From NCBI GenBank assembly GCA_964353255.1, contig CAYGVJ010000004.1, positions 1-64,000 on the forward strand: a DNA stretch of 64,000 bases. The letters are read 5' to 3'. Under the pieces are notes generated by a model that was not told where the DNA came from, did no database searches, and worked only from the letters and a program-made list of their open reading frames with translations. Below are positions 9,290 through 18,374 of this stretch, in pieces. A program made the position numbers and the translations under genes. The stretch comes from VFZS01 sp964353255. Lineage in GTDB: Bacteria > Acidobacteriota > Terriglobia > Bryobacterales > Bryobacteraceae. Each line of letters starts with the position of its first letter. Positions within the stretch are counted from its first letter, which is position 1.

Positions 9290-10363
9290 ATGCGACGTTT
9301 CGTTACGATCTCTCTGATCGCAGCCACTATTCTTGCTGCAGCAATTGCACAAGAAAACAAGAAGAGTAAGTCAGCGCCGCTGATGATCCAGGAGCAAGGC
9401 AGCTTCGCTGTCGGCGGCAAGGTCATCAGTAATCCAGGAACGTTCAATCCGCAGCAGCCCACATCTGCTGGCCAAACCCTACATGGCGATCACGCATATG
9501 TTTCGTACCAGATTCCGGTTGAAGCTCGCAAGCTGCCATTAGTGTTTCTGCATGGCGCCGGACAGTTTTCGAAGACCTGGGAGACGACGCCGGATGGGCG
9601 GGAGGGCTTTCATACCATCTTCCTGCGGCGCCGTTTCCCCGTGTACCTGCTTGACCAGCCCCGACGTGGCGATGCTGGCCGCAGCACACTCCCCATGACC
9701 ATAGAAGCTACGGCCGACGAGCAGATGTGGTTCGGCACATTCCGCGTAGGCATTTGGCCGAACTACTTTCCGGGCGTACAGTTCTCAAAAGATCCCGAGG
9801 CGCTGGATCAGTATTTTCGGCAGATGACTCCAAATACCGGACCGTTCGACTTGGAAGTCATCTCCGACGCTTGTGCCGCGCTATTCAAAAAGATTGGTCC
9901 TGGGATCTTGGTGACCCACTCACAAGGCGGCGGGATTGGATGGGTGACTGCCCTGAAGAGCTCAAACATCCGCGGCATCATCTCTTACGAACCGGGAAGC
10001 GGCTTCGTGTTCCCGGAAGGCGAAGTTCCTGCTCCGCTATCGAGCGCTGGGGGGACGCTGCAAGCAGTCGGGATACCACTCCCCGAGTTTATGAAATTGA
10101 CGAAGGTTCCCATAATCATCTACTACGGCGACTACATCCCCGAGAAACCGACCGAGAGCCCTGGTCAAGATGGATGGCGTGTTCGGCTGGAAATGGCAAG
10201 AAAGTGGCGAGATGCGGTAAACCGCCACGGCGGCGACGTCACACTAGTTCATTTCCCGGAGGTTGGCATCCGCGGGAACACTCACTTCCCGATGTCGGAT
10301 TTGAACAATCTTCAAATTGCGGATCAGATGTCGAAGTTCCTGTCAGAGAAGAAGCTGGACTGA
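9290..10363 (+). CDS. Secreted alpha/beta hydrolase
   Basis: This is a 357-residue protein with an N-terminal signal (MRRFVTISLIAATILAAAIA). Alpha/beta-hydrolase landmarks are LPLVFLHGAGQFSKTWE (oxyanion loop) and GILVTHSQGGGIGW (nucleophile Ser in HSQGG). An acid around YYGDYIPE and a late His in GNTHFPMSDL complete the likely triad. Length and the YVSYQIPVEARKLPL segment match a family of secreted esterases of unknown substrate in Acidobacteriota and Proteobacteria. It starts 22 bp after the preceding hydrolase. Confidence 0.85.
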   Translation: MRRFVTISLIAATILAAAIAQENKKSKSAPLMIQEQGSFAVGGKVISNPGTFNPQQPTSAGQTLHGDHAYVSYQIPVEARKLPLVFLHGAGQFSKTWETTPDGREGFHTIFLRRRFPVYLLDQPRRGDAGRSTLPMTIEATADEQMWFGTFRVGIWPNYFPGVQFSKDPEALDQYFRQMTPNTGPFDLEVISDACAALFKKIGPGILVTHSQGGGIGWVTALKSSNIRGIISYEPGSGFVFPEGEVPAPLSSAGGTLQAVGIPLPEFMKLTKVPIIIYYGDYIPEKPTESPGQDGWRVRLEMARKWRDAVNRHGGDVTLVHFPEVGIRGNTHFPMSDLNNLQIADQMSKFLSEKKLD

Positions 10364-10401
10364 TCCGTTGTTATATGCCCCGCAAGACAAAGGAGTCTGA
10401 A

Positions 10402-10644
10402 ATGGTAGATGAACTCATCAACAAAAAGAGGTGCGAGTTCCTCGGTGCGTCCGGGCAGGTCCTTTCCGGTGTAATTGTAGCTGGCTCAGCCATGGCTACG
10501 CCGCACGATACGGGGTCGGCTCAGGCGAGTGCCGTGAAAGAGCCCGCGGTGATCGGATATCCCAACACAAAAGGGCTGACGATCGAACGAGTCACTTACC
10601 CGGCCAGAAACATGGGCACAACGATCATCGCCAATCTCTTCTGA
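10402..10644 (+). pseudogene. 5' fragment of an exported alpha/beta hydrolase, truncated
   Basis: ATG at 10402 sits behind AAAGGAGTCTGAA, a good ribosome-binding site. The 80 residues contain a Tat-like region (KKRCEFLGASGQVLSG) and then YPNTKGLTIERVTYPARNMGTTIIANLF. That last part is the usual start of the mature domain of DUF1100/YcjY-type hydrolases, which normally continues with about 270 more residues. Here it hits a stop at 10642 exactly where sequence of an opposite-strand DUF418 gene begins. I read this as a gene cut by a recombination junction. Confidence 0.75.
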
Positions 10645-10886
10645 ATGGCGAACCCGATGCCGAACAGCACCGCAAACAGCGTGATGAACTTGCCCGTGAT
10701 GAACGTGTCGATTAGGGTCTCGGCCAGGCGATCCAGCGGCTCATTCCACATCGCGCCCGGCGTGAAGGAGACCTCAAAGGGCGAATGAAAGGGACGCATG
10801 TTGGCGGCGAGGACACCGAACAGCGCGAAACCGCGGACAACATCGATCACGCCAATGCGTTCCTGCCCGCTAACGGGTTCCATCAT
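10640..10886 (-). pseudogene. N-terminal fragment of a DUF418 (YeiB-like) membrane protein
   Basis: From ATG at 10886 the frame reads MMEPVSGQERIGVIDVVRGFALFGVLAANM and later FITGKFITLFAVLFGIGFAIQKR. These are the first two membrane segments and the conserved RxxxxDxxRGxA(L/I)xG motif of DUF418 proteins, which normally have ~350-400 residues. The homology stops near 10640, at the junction with the truncated hydrolase on the other strand. Confidence 0.75.
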
Positions 10887-10946
10887 GAGAACAAGCTCTC
10901 TCTGGCCTCTAATGCAGGAGACCATACCCTGCGCCCACTGGACGGC

Positions 10947-11912
10947 TCAGGGTTTCTTCAGGCGCTCGATCTGCTCGCGGATCTTCGCCGCATTCGGGGC
11001 CTCCGGGTGGCGGGCCAGGAAATCTTCCAGTTCGCTGACTGCTCTGGCGGGCTCAGAACGGCGCAGATAAATCTCAGCCAGCAGTAGCTGAGGACGGGAG
11101 AAGAGGGACGGATCCAGGCGCTTGGCGGCATTCAGGTATTTCAACGCGCTCTCCTCGTCGCCCAGAAAGAAGTAGTTGGAACCCAACTGCGAGTTGGCCA
11201 GGGCGTCTTCCGGATGGTCCCGCACAGCGCGCTGGTTGTACCCCAGGGCCTCCCCAAACTTGCCGAGGCCAAGCAGGGCCGCTCCCAGGTTGAGAAGAGG
11301 CGGAAAGGCTCCGGGGTCATGCTTGAGGGCCTCGCGGAAGTACTTCTCGGCCTCTTGGAGTCTGCCGGACTGGTAGGCAATGGTGCCCAGATGGTTCCAG
11401 GCGGCCACGAACTGGGGGGCCAGTTCGACCGCGTGCTGGAGCTCCTGGATGGCGCCCTCTATGTCACGCTGGCCGAGCTTCTTCTGCGCTTCAGCATACG
11501 CTTGCCAAGCCCGGTCCGGAATGGCAAGTTCCGACAACGATACTTTGCCCTCCCGCTCGAGAACCTCTGAGGAGACGCGTGCTGAGGGATGGAACGGAAC
11601 GGTCACTTCGACGCGGCCCTTGGAATCGGAGAAGGCCGGCCCCACCTCGACGGTCTGACGAACCTCCCCCTGGCCGGAAACGACAACCGCAATGGTGTAA
11701 GCGTCGGGAGCCAGGTTCCGAAACCGGAATCGGCCGCTGGAGTCGGCACGAGTGGTGGCCGCAAACGGTCTGATAGCGCCGTGGAGGGACACGACGGCGC
11801 CGGCCTGTGGCAGCTCGATCCGGCCCCGCAACTCCAGTTTCCGCTCGGCGGCCGACGCCACTATGAGAGCAACAAGCGCCGCCACCGGAATATGCCACCG
11901 CCCGCTCATCAT
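10947..11912 (-). CDS. TPR-repeat protein with CarboxypepD_reg-like N-terminal domain
   Basis: This is a 321-residue exported protein. A signal segment (WHIPVAALVALIVASAAE) is followed by a ~90-residue carboxypeptidase-regulatory/CnaB-like beta domain (GRIELPQAGAVVSLHG, DSSGRFRFRNLAPDAYTIAV). About five TPR motifs follow (AWNHLGTIAYQSGRLQEAEKYF, PLLNLGAALLGLGKFGEAL, NSQLGSNYFFLGDEESALKYL). TPRs give a protein-protein scaffold; the partner is unknown. This domain pair is frequent in Acidobacteriota. A 13-bp inverted repeat lies upstream. Confidence 0.85.
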   Translation of the reverse strand: MMSGRWHIPVAALVALIVASAAERKLELRGRIELPQAGAVVSLHGAIRPFAATTRADSSGRFRFRNLAPDAYTIAVVVSGQGEVRQTVEVGPAFSDSKGRVEVTVPFHPSARVSSEVLEREGKVSLSELAIPDRAWQAYAEAQKKLGQRDIEGAIQELQHAVELAPQFVAAWNHLGTIAYQSGRLQEAEKYFREALKHDPGAFPPLLNLGAALLGLGKFGEALGYNQRAVRDHPEDALANSQLGSNYFFLGDEESALKYLNAAKRLDPSLFSRPQLLLAEIYLRRSEPARAVSELEDFLARHPEAPNAAKIREQIERLKKP

Positions 11913-11943
11913 CTGTGACCGATGCTACCACGCCACACGACAC

Positions 11944-12009
11944 GGGGACAGACGGAACGTTCCCCATCAGGCCACGCACGGAACCCCGGGGACGCCTCCG
12001 TCTGTCCCC
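11944..12009. repeat. Inverted repeat GGGGACAGACGGA / TCCGTCTGTCCCC
   Basis: Two perfectly complementary 13-bp arms (11944-11956 and 11997-12009) flank a 40-base spacer that itself contains GGAACGTTCC. It lies in the short gap between the acyl-CoA dehydrogenase stop (12012) and the start of the divergently placed TPR gene. It could act as a terminator or be a REP-like dispersed palindrome. Confidence 0.7.
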
Positions 12010-12011
12010 CG

Positions 12012-13715
12012 TCAGATCAGCTCTTCCCGCTTCTCGATCGTGAGCCTATCGCCGCTGGTGATGTACTCGACCTGCATGCGGAGGCGCGGCAGGGCGTCGT
12101 GAGTGAACTTCTCCGCGGCCAGTTTGCGGGCGGGGTCTTTTTCGGCCTGCGTGAGCAGCAGGTGAATGCCGAGGCAATCGCAGGCCATGTCCACCAGGCG
12201 CCGGGCGACGAAGTCGCTGTAGGTGCGGTCGTTCAGGTTCTTGAGAAAGCTCAGACACCAGGCCAGCTTCTCGCGGGCCTCGCGGGCGGCCGAGGAAAGC
12301 TGAATCAGCTCGGGCCGGAACTGCCGCTCGCCCAGGCGGCTCAGGTACTGGCCGAAGGTGCCGCTGGTGATGCCCACCACCGCGCCCACCACCTGGAGCT
12401 GGGTGGTGCCTTCGTAGATGGTGGTAATGCGGGCGTCGCGGGAAAGCCGCTCGACGTTGAACTCGCGCATGTAGCCGGTGCCGCCGTGGATCTGGAGCGC
12501 GTCGTAGGTCACCCCGATGGACATTTCCGAGGCGTAGGCCTTCGCCATGGGGGTGAGCACCGCGGCCAGCGAGGAAAGCCCCTTGTGGCGGGCGCGGGTC
12601 TCGGCGTCGGGATTGGCCGGCATCCGCTTCTCAAGGGCGCGGCGCAGGTCCAACACTCGGGCGGCCTCGTAGGTGATGGCCCGGGCGGCCTGGATCTGGC
12701 TTTTCATATGTGCCAGCATGTCATAGACTTGCGGGAATTCTATAATGGGTTTCTTGAATTGAACCCGCGTGCGGGCGTACTTGAGGGCTTCCTCGTAGGC
12801 GGCCTGGGCAATGCCGATGGCCTGGGCGGCGACTCCCACCCGCGCGCCGTTCATCAAGGACATGACGTAGCGGATCAGGCCCATCCGGCGCTGCCCCACC
12901 AGCCAGGCCGGCACCCCGTTAAACTGCAGCTCGCAAGTGGGCGAGCCGCGGATGCCGAGCTTGTGCTCGATGCGGCGAACCACCAGCTCGGGACACTTCT
13001 CGACCACGAACATGCTCAGGCCCCGGGCGTCCACGCTGCCTTCCTCCGAGCGCGCCAGCACCAGGCTGACCTCGGCGCAGCCGTTGGTGATGAATCGCTT
13101 GACACCGTGTAGCCGCCACGTGCCGTCGGGCTGCGGCACGGCCTTGAGCCGCACCGACTGTAAGTCGGAGCCCGCGTCCGGCTCGGTCAGAATCATCGCG
13201 CCCGTTACTTTGCCCGAGGCGAACAGGGGCAGGTACTTGTCCTTGAGGGCGTCGTCGGCGAACTCGTAAATGGTCTCGGCGATCTCCTGTAAGCCGAACA
13301 GATTCATCAGGCTGGCATCGGCCTGGGAGACGATCTCGGTGGCCATGGTGTAAAGCAGCCCGGGGAAGTTCAATCCGCCGTACCGCCGCGGGAGGGTGAA
13401 CCCTTGCAGATGGGCTTGATTAAGGATCTCCAGGGCGCGCCGGGTGCCGCGGGCGTAAGTCACCTTGCCCGCATCGAAATGCGCTTCCTCGCGATCCACC
13501 TCGGGAGCCAGTGGCGCGATCTCCTCGGCCGCAATGGCGCCGAGCAATCCCATCACGGCGCGGTAGCCCGCGAGGGCATCGGGGTAGGAGAGCGGGGCGT
13601 CATCATAGTGGGCGACCTGGGTGTAGTCGTCTTCCAGGGCGCCCACGACCTCCTCGAGGTCCAGGTGCTGGAAGTGCCACTGAATGTCGGGGTTGTCGGT
13701 GAAGAAGTTCTCCAC
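12012..13715 (-). CDS. Acyl-CoA dehydrogenase, long form
   Basis: This is a 567-residue FAD enzyme, GTG start at 13715 behind GAGAGGCG. It is the longer type with a C-terminal extension, as in the ~600-residue acyl-CoA dehydrogenases. Motifs: GAMILTEPDAGSDLQSVRLKA (FAD/substrate domain), RFITNGCAEVSLVLARS, GIRGSPTCELQFNGVPAWLVG, and QIHGGTGYMREFNVERLSRDARITTIYEGT, where the Glu of YEGT is the catalytic base of most families. It starts 9 bp after etfA, so electrons from the oxidised acyl-CoA probably pass to the co-transcribed ETF. The 3' end has a degraded duplicate at 6547-6620. Confidence 0.95.
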   Translation of the reverse strand: MENFFTDNPDIQWHFQHLDLEEVVGALEDDYTQVAHYDDAPLSYPDALAGYRAVMGLLGAIAAEEIAPLAPEVDREEAHFDAGKVTYARGTRRALEILNQAHLQGFTLPRRYGGLNFPGLLYTMATEIVSQADASLMNLFGLQEIAETIYEFADDALKDKYLPLFASGKVTGAMILTEPDAGSDLQSVRLKAVPQPDGTWRLHGVKRFITNGCAEVSLVLARSEEGSVDARGLSMFVVEKCPELVVRRIEHKLGIRGSPTCELQFNGVPAWLVGQRRMGLIRYVMSLMNGARVGVAAQAIGIAQAAYEEALKYARTRVQFKKPIIEFPQVYDMLAHMKSQIQAARAITYEAARVLDLRRALEKRMPANPDAETRARHKGLSSLAAVLTPMAKAYASEMSIGVTYDALQIHGGTGYMREFNVERLSRDARITTIYEGTTQLQVVGAVVGITSGTFGQYLSRLGERQFRPELIQLSSAAREAREKLAWCLSFLKNLNDRTYSDFVARRLVDMACDCLGIHLLLTQAEKDPARKLAAEKFTHDALPRLRMQVEYITSGDRLTIEKREELI

Positions 13716-13724
13716 GGTCGCCTC

Positions 13725-14744
13725 TCAGAGCTTGCCCTTGAGCGCCTTGATGAGCCGGGGCAGCACCTGGCGCACGTCGCCCACGATGCCGTAGTGGGCG
13801 ATCCCGAAGATCGGCGCTTCGGGGTCGCTGTTGATGGCGAAGATCTTGCCGGACTCCGCCATCCCCGCCCGGTGCTGCACCGCCCCGGAGATGCCGCAGG
13901 CGATGTAGAGCTTGGGGCGCACGGTCGTGCCGGTCTGGCCGACCTGGTGATCGGCGTGAATGAAGCCGGCGTCCACAGCGGCGCGCGAGCCGCCCACCTG
14001 ACCGCCCACCAGGGAGGCCAGTTCCTCGATCAGGGCGAAGTTCTCCTTCGAGCCCATACCGTAGCCGCCGGAGACAATGATGTTGGCCGCGCGCAGGTCC
14101 ACGCGGCGAGGATGGCTGGTGCGTTCGAGGACGCGAACGGTCTCGGGCTCATCGTCCAGGTGCGCGGGGACTTCGATGAGGGTTCCGGTGCGGCCGTCCA
14201 CCGGCTCCGGCACGTGCATGACGCCTTCGCGGACAGTGGCCATCTGCGGCAGCAAGTCGGGGCTGACGATGGTGGCGATGATGTTGCCGCCCCAGGCGGG
14301 ACGGATCTGGAGCAGCTTGCGCTGGTACATCCGCCCCCCGGACTCGTAGGAGCCGATCTGTAGGTCGGTGCAATCCGCGGTCAGACCGGCCTTCAGGGCC
14401 GAGGCCACGCGCGGAGCCAGGTCGCGGCCCAGGGGTGTAGCGCCGTAGAGGACAATCTCGGGTTTCCTCTCACGAACCAGGCCCGTGAGCACGCGGGCAA
14501 AAGGAAGCGTGGTGTAGCGGGCCAGGCGCTGGTCCTCGGCGCAGTAGACAATGTCGGCGCCGTGGGCGAAGAGCACATCGGCGAGCGGGCGCGTGCGGTC
14601 GCCCAGGATCACACCGGCCACCGGCACGCTCAGCACCTGGGCCAGCTCGCGCGCTTTGCCCAGCAGCTCGAGGGACACATCGGCGACCTTGCCCTCCTCG
14701 ATCTCCGCGTATACCCAGATCTCTCGGTGCGGTGTCGCGTCCAT
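13725..14744 (-). CDS. etfA: Electron transfer flavoprotein alpha subunit
   Basis: About 339 residues. ATG at 14744 overlaps the etfB TGA (TGATG), a typical coupled start; GTG at 14747 is also possible. The N-terminal domain reads EIWVYAEIEEGKVADVSLELLG. The C-terminal FAD-binding domain has ANIIVSGGYGMGSKENF, AAVDAGFIHADHQVGQTGTTVRPKLYIACGISGAVQH and FAINSDPEAPIFGIAHYGIVGD, the hallmark EtfA signature. With EtfB it accepts electrons from the adjacent acyl-CoA dehydrogenase. No extra ferredoxin-like domain is seen. Confidence 0.96.
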   Translation of the reverse strand: MDATPHREIWVYAEIEEGKVADVSLELLGKARELAQVLSVPVAGVILGDRTRPLADVLFAHGADIVYCAEDQRLARYTTLPFARVLTGLVRERKPEIVLYGATPLGRDLAPRVASALKAGLTADCTDLQIGSYESGGRMYQRKLLQIRPAWGGNIIATIVSPDLLPQMATVREGVMHVPEPVDGRTGTLIEVPAHLDDEPETVRVLERTSHPRRVDLRAANIIVSGGYGMGSKENFALIEELASLVGGQVGGSRAAVDAGFIHADHQVGQTGTTVRPKLYIACGISGAVQHRAGMAESGKIFAINSDPEAPIFGIAHYGIVGDVRQVLPRLIKALKGKL

Positions 14745-15634
14745 CACCCGAAGGTCCTCTCCTCGACCAACTGCGCCACCACTTCGCGCACCCCGGCATC
14801 ATCGGGGGTGAACAGCTTCAGGTCGCGCCCTTTCAGCACCACGTTCTCGACCTTCTTGACTTTGGTGGGCGAGCCGGAGATGCCGACGCGGGTCAGGTCG
14901 GCGTCGATGTCCTCGGCGCCCCAGGTCTCGATGAAAAGCCCCTTGTCCCGCAGCGCGCCCAGCACCTCGTCCACGGCCTTGCCCTGGCGCTGCGCCTCGG
15001 CTTCGATGTCGAAGACCGAGCGGGCGCGGCGGTACTTCAGGAGCAGCCGCGCGTTGGGCCAGCGCGGGGAGTTGGCGCTGCGGCGCACGGTCAGCAGCAC
15101 CGGCGGGGCCACCTCGACCACCTCCTGGACCCGGCCCAGGTCGCGCCGTATGCGGAACTTGCCGTCCTGGAACTCCGGCGTGGCGTCCGCGAAGGTGACC
15201 TGGGGGATGCCCAGCTTCTCGGCCAGTTGAGGGCCGACCTGGGCCGTGTCGCCGTCAATGGCCTGCCGCCCGCAGAGCACCAGATGGTATGGAAAAAGGT
15301 GCTTGGTGATGGCCTGGGCCAGAGTGTAGGAAGTAGCCAGCGTGTCGGACGCGGCGAAGCGGCGGTCACTGAGCAGGATGACCCGGTCGGCCCCGCGGCA
15401 CAAGGCGTCTTCGAGGATCTCCGCCGCGCGGGGTGGCCCCATGGACATGACGATCACCTCGCCGCCATGGCGCTCTCTGAGCTGAAGACCCATTTCCAGC
15501 GCGTTGAGGTCCTCCGGATTGAAAATCGCCGCCAAGGCGGCGCGGTTCAACGTGCCTTCAGGCGTCATGACCTCGCCGGTGACGTTCTTGGTGTCCGGCA
15601 CCTGCTTGGCAAGCACGATGATTCTCAGGGGCAC
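14744..15634 (-). CDS. etfB: Electron transfer flavoprotein beta subunit
   Basis: The preferred start is GTG at 15634, directly after AGGAGGAAG, giving 296 residues that begin PLRIIVLAKQVPDTKNV; the frame extends upstream to 15670 without a better site. Motifs: LNRAALAAIFNPEDLNALEMGL, VIVMSMGPPRAAEILEDAL (AMP/FAD contact), DRRFAASDTLATSYTLAQAI and LVLCGRQAIDGDTAQVGPQLAE, all typical of EtfB. The start overlaps the preceding radical SAM gene's stop by 10 bp, so translation of the two is probably coupled. Confidence 0.95.
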   Translation of the reverse strand: MPLRIIVLAKQVPDTKNVTGEVMTPEGTLNRAALAAIFNPEDLNALEMGLQLRERHGGEVIVMSMGPPRAAEILEDALCRGADRVILLSDRRFAASDTLATSYTLAQAITKHLFPYHLVLCGRQAIDGDTAQVGPQLAEKLGIPQVTFADATPEFQDGKFRIRRDLGRVQEVVEVAPPVLLTVRRSANSPRWPNARLLLKYRRARSVFDIEAEAQRQGKAVDEVLGALRDKGLFIETWGAEDIDADLTRVGISGSPTKVKKVENVVLKGRDLKLFTPDDAGVREVVAQLVEERTFG

Positions 15635-17313
15635 CCTTCCTCCTCGGGCTGTCCGGCTGAAGTCGGGCAAACAGCGGGCGAGAGGCTACTGTAACAAGGC
15701 GGAGCCGGCATCTGCAACCCGGCGGCGCCGGCGCTCTGTGCGTCAAGAATGGCCAGATCCTCCCGGAGGCGGGCATCCTGCGCGAGGTGATGCTCGGTGA
15801 GCCGGCGCAGGAAGGGGTCCTCGGCGGCCACGTCCGGGCGGCCCTCGACGTAGTTCAGCCCTTCCTCCAAGGTGTCCAGGGCGATGCGGTTGGATACCGC
15901 GGTGAGGCTTCTGAGGATCCCCAGGCGCGTGGCGTCCACAGGGCGCTCCGGCAGGTTCAGATTGGCTTCAAACAGCCGCAGGCGCAACAGATTCAGCGTG
16001 CCGGAGGAAGTGGTGTTGCGCCCTGCAAAGGTTTCCAGCAACCAGTTGTAGAAGCGGTCCAGGCGCGGGTCCAGGAACTCGTAGTCCGCGCATACGTCCT
16101 CCTTCAGCAGGCGGCCTTCAGCGCGCAAGCGCTGGGCAGCGGGTGTGCCCGCATAAGGCAACATGCGCGAGAAAACCGCCCCGGCATAGCCTCCGCTGGT
16201 GAAGTCTCGGAGAAACGCCAGGTTCCGCCGCGCGCTGCGAAAAGTGGACCAGGGATTCAGCAGCATGAATCCGAAATCGAAGGACAGTTGCAGGCTCCGC
16301 AACACCTCCCCCGCCCGGAGATGAGCCTCCAGTGAGAGGCGCTTGTTCAAATGCGCCAGGTCCTCCGGGTCGCCCGCTTCGACGCCGAGGTAGACGTGCC
16401 GCAGGCCCGCTTCCACCAAGGTCTGGAACGCCTCGAGGGTGACCTCGTCGGAGCGGCAGGAGATCTTCCAACGCAGGCCACGGTGGAGGTCGCGGCGGAC
16501 GCATTCCCGCGCCACGGCATGGGCCCAGGCGCGGGCCGGCGGGCCGCCGGCCAGGAAATCGTCATCCTGCCAGAGAATGGCGCGCACGCCCCGCTGGCGG
16601 TGCAGGTGCTCCAGTTCGTCCACCACGCGCAGCGGGTGGCGGAGTCTGCGCCCGGTGGTCCCGTTGCGCTGGTAGAAGGGGGTGATGGAACAGAAGGAGC
16701 AGTTCCAGGGGCAGCCCCGGCTGCCCAGCACGGAGGCGATGGGCAGCGGCTGCCGCTCGTAGGGTATGTCGTCGCGATCGGGCCAGGGCAGTTCGTCCAG
16801 ATGGGCTCGGCCCGGCCGGAGCGGGGTGCCGACGATGCCGCCCGGCGCGCGGTAGGCGATGCCGCGCACGTCCCTCCACGGCAGACCAGCCGCCAGGCGC
16901 TCGGCCAGCTCCAGCAGTGTCTCTTCGCCTTCGAACCGCACCACGCTGTCCAGTTGAGTTGCGGCGCGCAGGAGCGCCTCGGGCTCAAAGGAGGCGTAGT
17001 GACCGCCCGCGGTGAAATGCGCGTCCACGCCGGCGGTGCGCAGCTCTGCCAGCAACCTCGCCAGGTCCGGAACCAGATACTGGAAAAGCAGGGAGAAGCC
17101 AACGACGTGGGGCTGGAGGGCCCGAACGGCCTCGATGATGGGTCCGGGCCCTCGCCCGTAGGCGACAATCCGCGTGCCATGGCCAGCCTGCCGTAGCCGG
17201 CTGGAGAGGTATCGCACACCCAGGTTGTCCTGGGCTTCGAATCCGACCAGAACGATCCTGGCGCGGCCAGCGCCCGGGAGCGCGCCGGCTGAATCGCTCC
17301 CTACCTGGGGCAT
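15625..17313 (-). CDS. B12-binding domain radical SAM protein
   Basis: This is a 562-residue enzyme. Residues ~18-150 form a cobalamin-binding-type Rossmann domain (ARIVLVGFEAQDNLGVRYLS, HVVGFSLLFQYLVPDL, HFTAGGHYASFEPEALL, VVRFEGEETLLEL). The radical SAM core follows, with GSRGCPWNCSFCS giving CX3CX2C for the 4Fe-4S cluster, then ILWQDDDFLAGG and HVYLGVEAGDPEDLAHLNK. The typical His ligand for B12 is not obvious in the N-domain. It belongs to the large group of B12-rSAM methylases and relatives; the substrate is unknown. It starts 4 bp after the hypothetical gene and overlaps etfB, which ties it to the flavoprotein/acyl-CoA operon. Confidence 0.9.
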   Translation of the reverse strand: MPQVGSDSAGALPGAGRARIVLVGFEAQDNLGVRYLSSRLRQAGHGTRIVAYGRGPGPIIEAVRALQPHVVGFSLLFQYLVPDLARLLAELRTAGVDAHFTAGGHYASFEPEALLRAATQLDSVVRFEGEETLLELAERLAAGLPWRDVRGIAYRAPGGIVGTPLRPGRAHLDELPWPDRDDIPYERQPLPIASVLGSRGCPWNCSFCSITPFYQRNGTTGRRLRHPLRVVDELEHLHRQRGVRAILWQDDDFLAGGPPARAWAHAVARECVRRDLHRGLRWKISCRSDEVTLEAFQTLVEAGLRHVYLGVEAGDPEDLAHLNKRLSLEAHLRAGEVLRSLQLSFDFGFMLLNPWSTFRSARRNLAFLRDFTSGGYAGAVFSRMLPYAGTPAAQRLRAEGRLLKEDVCADYEFLDPRLDRFYNWLLETFAGRNTTSSGTLNLLRLRLFEANLNLPERPVDATRLGILRSLTAVSNRIALDTLEEGLNYVEGRPDVAAEDPFLRRLTEHHLAQDARLREDLAILDAQSAGAAGLQMPAPPCYSSLSPAVCPTSAGQPEEEGCP

Positions 17314-17317
17314 GACC

Positions 17318-18175
17318 TCAGGGCGACTGTGTGCCCTTCAGCGCCGCTTGGATGACCTCCACCGTACCTTCCAGCCGTGCCAGGCGGGCCCGGACTTCAG
17401 TTTCGGCGGCCGCCAGTTCCGTGGAGTCCATCTGGCCGAGACGCCCCAGAATGCCGCTGAGTTCGTCGGCGGCCAGCGCCAAGGTCCGCTTGGCCGTGTT
17501 GATGCGCTGCCCGAGACGAGCCACGTCATCCGCGGGGTCGCCAACCTCCAAGATCTTCATGCGGACCCCACTCACAGCCTCGCGTATGTCAAGGGGAGGG
17601 AACTTGAATTTCTTCTCCACCACTGTGTACGCGGCGATGGCCGCGGTCCAGCCGGCTTTGGGAACCGAAAGAACGTTGCCGCTGGCGCTGCCGGAGCCGA
17701 GCACAATCCAGGTGTTGAACTCCTCCTGACCGATGTCGGTCTTGGCCGTGATCTGGACGGCGGCGGCCGCGGTGGCCACAAAAGTGGCGCTGCCGCCCAC
17801 CCAAGCGCCGGCAGGAGCCACGGATGCGATGGGACAGTCGGTGACGATCTGGTCCTGGGATTGCGACAGCGTGTAGGTGGTCACACCGGTTCCCGGGCCA
17901 GTGCCTCCGGTCTGCCAGTACCAAGCGGTGGCAGTGACCGGCTGGGTCCCGATGTCGCTGATGATAGTGGTGGAAGTGGTGGCGATCTGGCCCATCACAT
18001 TCCAGAACAGAAAGGCATACTGGAGCCATTGCCCCGGATTCGCGGGATCGGGGATGGAAATATAGGCATCCGCACTCAGCGTGGCAGATGAGTGGTCCAC
18101 CAGCGACAACACGCTGGGGGACGTCAAGTCTTGATTGGTCGGAAAGCGACGCTTGCGAAAAGTCAACGTGGGCAT
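17318..18175 (-). CDS. Hypothetical protein, beta-rich with C-terminal coiled coil
   Basis: ATG at 18175 follows GAGGGGAGGTAGT, a strong ribosome-binding site, giving 285 residues. No signal peptide. The first ~190 residues are rich in Thr, Ser, Val and Ala with repeated short strands (SSATLSADAYISIPDPA, FLFWNVMGQIATTSTTIISD, SATFVATAAAAVQITAKT), suggesting a beta-sandwich. The last ~80 are helical with heptad-like spacing (RLGQRINTAKRTLALAADEL, ARLARLEGTVEVIQAAL). I do not recognise the family. It is the first gene of the rSAM-etfBA-acyl-CoA dehydrogenase run. Confidence 0.75.
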   Translation of the reverse strand: MPTLTFRKRRFPTNQDLTSPSVLSLVDHSSATLSADAYISIPDPANPGQWLQYAFLFWNVMGQIATTSTTIISDIGTQPVTATAWYWQTGGTGPGTGVTTYTLSQSQDQIVTDCPIASVAPAGAWVGGSATFVATAAAAVQITAKTDIGQEEFNTWIVLGSGSASGNVLSVPKAGWTAAIAAYTVVEKKFKFPPLDIREAVSGVRMKILEVGDPADDVARLGQRINTAKRTLALAADELSGILGRLGQMDSTELAAAETEVRARLARLEGTVEVIQAALKGTQSP

Positions 18176-18374
18176 ACTACCTCCCCTCTGAGGCCGCCAT
18201 GAAGCCACCCTGGGTCAGCGGTGCGGCTCACTGCGCCAACCCGGGAACGGGCTGGCAAACGCCCTTCACCCAATCGTGCTTCCCCGACGTGTGTCGGTGG
18301 GGACTCCGGCCCCTCTTCCGAAATGCCGTGGACACCCACCTTCACCGCGAGCTGATTGGCCCGATACGATTATG

